From an uncultured Collinsella sp. (GTDB lineage: Bacteria > Actinomycetota > Coriobacteriia > Coriobacteriales > Coriobacteriaceae): a DNA stretch of 6,049 nucleotides. Shown one piece after another: positions 5,172 through 6,049 of this stretch; the stretch's first letter is position 1, and every line of letters begins with the position of its first letter. The DNA lies in NCBI GenBank assembly GCA_958407555.1, contig CATYJC010000103.1, positions 1-6,049 on the forward strand, given 5' to 3'. Position numbers and translations under genes: made by a program. The notes beneath the pieces were generated by a model, which saw only the letters and a list, made by a program, of their open reading frames with translations, made no database searches and had not been told where the DNA came from.

Positions 5172-6049
5172 ATGGCGCTCATCACTTCGTACCACGTCCC
5201 CGGCCTGTATGTCGAGGACCACAGCATCGACGTCCCCCTTGACTGGCGCGGCCTGGAGCCGATGCTGTTGGCCGTCGGCAGCACCATGCGCCGCGGCGCC
5301 ATGCCGGCGCCCATCGCCGGCGCGCCCGAGAGCATCAAACTCTTCTACCGCGTGGTCTGCGCGCCCGACCGTATCAACGACGACCTGCCGCTGTTGCTCT
5401 TTTTGCAGGGCGGCCCCGGCGGCGAGAGCCCGCGTCCGCTGTCGCCCACAAGCGATGGCTGGATCGAGGAGGCCGTCAAGCACTTCCGCGTCATCATGCC
5501 CGACCAGCGCGGTACCGGGCGCAGCAGCTGTGTAGACGGGCGCACGATTGCCGCACCGGGCGAGCGCGCCGAGGCGGCAGGCACCGATGCGGCACGCTCG
5601 CAGGCAGACTTCCTCAAGCGCCACCTCGCCAGCTCCATCGTGCGCGATTTTGAGTACCTGCGCCTGGTGGGCTTTGGCGGCAAGCCCTGGGTCACGCTGG
5701 GGCAGAGCTACGGCGGCTTTTTGACGTTGAGCTATCTGTCGCTCTTCCCCGAGGGCGTGGCGGCAAGCTTTACCTGTGGCGGCATTCCGCACGTGCCGGC
5801 GAGCGCCAGCGAGGTCTACGCGCACACCTTCCCGCGCATGGCAGCCAAGACCCAGCAGTATTATGACCGCTACCCCGCCGATGTCGAGCGCGTGGCGGCC
5901 CTGGCAGATGCCCTCGAGGAGCAAAAGCCCGTGCTACCCGACGGCTCCCCGATGACGGTCGAGCGCCTGCAGCTCATGGGCAGCGACTTTGGCATGAAGC
6001 CGAGCTTTGAGCGCATGCACTGGATTATCGACCACGCGTTTGTTGATGG
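5172..6049 (+). CDS. Alpha/beta hydrolase, proline iminopeptidase-like (peptidase S33), 3' end cut by the window
   Basis: The frame is open from the ATG at 5172 to the window end (292 codons plus two bases), with no stop. Family landmarks occur in order. FLQGGPGGESPRP (77-89) provides the oxyanion-hole GGP motif. MPDQRGTGRSS (109-119) is the conserved strand after it. TLGQSYGGF (175-183) contains the nucleophile elbow GxSxG with catalytic S179. GSDFGMKPSFERMHW (270-284) lies in the cap domain, as in Streptomyces-type proline iminopeptidases of about 430 aa. The catalytic Asp and His should lie beyond the edge and cannot be checked. Such enzymes (EC 3.4.11.5) release N-terminal proline from peptides in the cytoplasm. 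Related S33 members hydrolyse other peptides or esters, so specificity is inferred. There is no signal peptide. The ribosome site is weak (GGAAG six bases before the ATG). An ATG at 5159 is out of frame. It is divergent from proA, which gives a proline-related context. Confidence 0.85.
   Translation, partial: MALITSYHVPGLYVEDHSIDVPLDWRGLEPMLLAVGSTMRRGAMPAPIAGAPESIKLFYRVVCAPDRINDDLPLLLFLQGGPGGESPRPLSPTSDGWIEEAVKHFRVIMPDQRGTGRSSCVDGRTIAAPGERAEAAGTDAARSQADFLKRHLASSIVRDFEYLRLVGFGGKPWVTLGQSYGGFLTLSYLSLFPEGVAASFTCGGIPHVPASASEVYAHTFPRMAAKTQQYYDRYPADVERVAALADALEEQKPVLPDGSPMTVERLQLMGSDFGMKPSFERMHWIIDHAFVD

Noticed and set aside
5043..5924. A 293-codon minus-strand open frame opposite the iminopeptidase-like gene
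   Set aside because: It overlaps the proA start and its translation matches no family, whereas the plus strand encodes clear S33 motifs in the frame that starts at 5172.

Overview
The window is GC-rich in its genes and AT-richer between them, and looks like ordinary chromosomal DNA of a high-GC Gram-positive bacterium. A CarD/CdnL-type RNA polymerase-binding regulator, strong AGGAGG-type ribosome sites, an HD hydrolase of the type common in Gram-positives and anaerobes, and the style of the ArgS and ProA proteins all fit the Actinobacteria. Class Coriobacteriia (Collinsella/Olsenella-like) is my best guess. That placement is inference from protein style and repeat vocabulary, not a database result.

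Layout. Positions 1-301 carry no convincing gene. They hold a 28-bp imperfect inverted repeat with arms about 92 bp apart, then the intrinsic terminator of argS. argS (arginyl-tRNA synthetase, 617 aa) occupies 302-2155 on the minus strand. A 342-bp AT-rich divergent spacer (2156-2497) separates it from a plus-strand CarD-like regulator (2498-2983, 161 aa). A plus-strand HD-superfamily hydrolase follows (3101-3700, 199 aa). The CarD-like gene and the HD gene are each followed, within about 20 bp of the stop codon, by the same 40-bp hairpin terminator, which carries GGGGACAGGCACC across its apex; the two copies are exactly 720 bp apart. proA (gamma-glutamyl phosphate reductase, 428 aa) lies on the minus strand at 3772-5058, converging on the second hairpin. 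A plus-strand alpha/beta hydrolase of the proline iminopeptidase (S33) type starts at 5172 and runs off the window end with 292 codons visible.

How the genes fit together. They are separate transcription units rather than one operon. The two divergent pairs are argS/carD-like and proA/iminopeptidase. The second pair has a plausible shared theme, because one gene makes proline from glutamate and the other would release N-terminal proline from peptides. argS and the CarD-like regulator share a growth-related theme (translation and rRNA/ribosomal promoter control), but no shared control site is proven.

I found no CRISPR array, prophage, tRNA or complete transposon, and no clear new multi-gene system. 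The most interesting signals are the paired identical hairpins bracketing the HD gene, the inverted-repeat element at the left edge, and the absence of tryptophan from the CarD-like protein.
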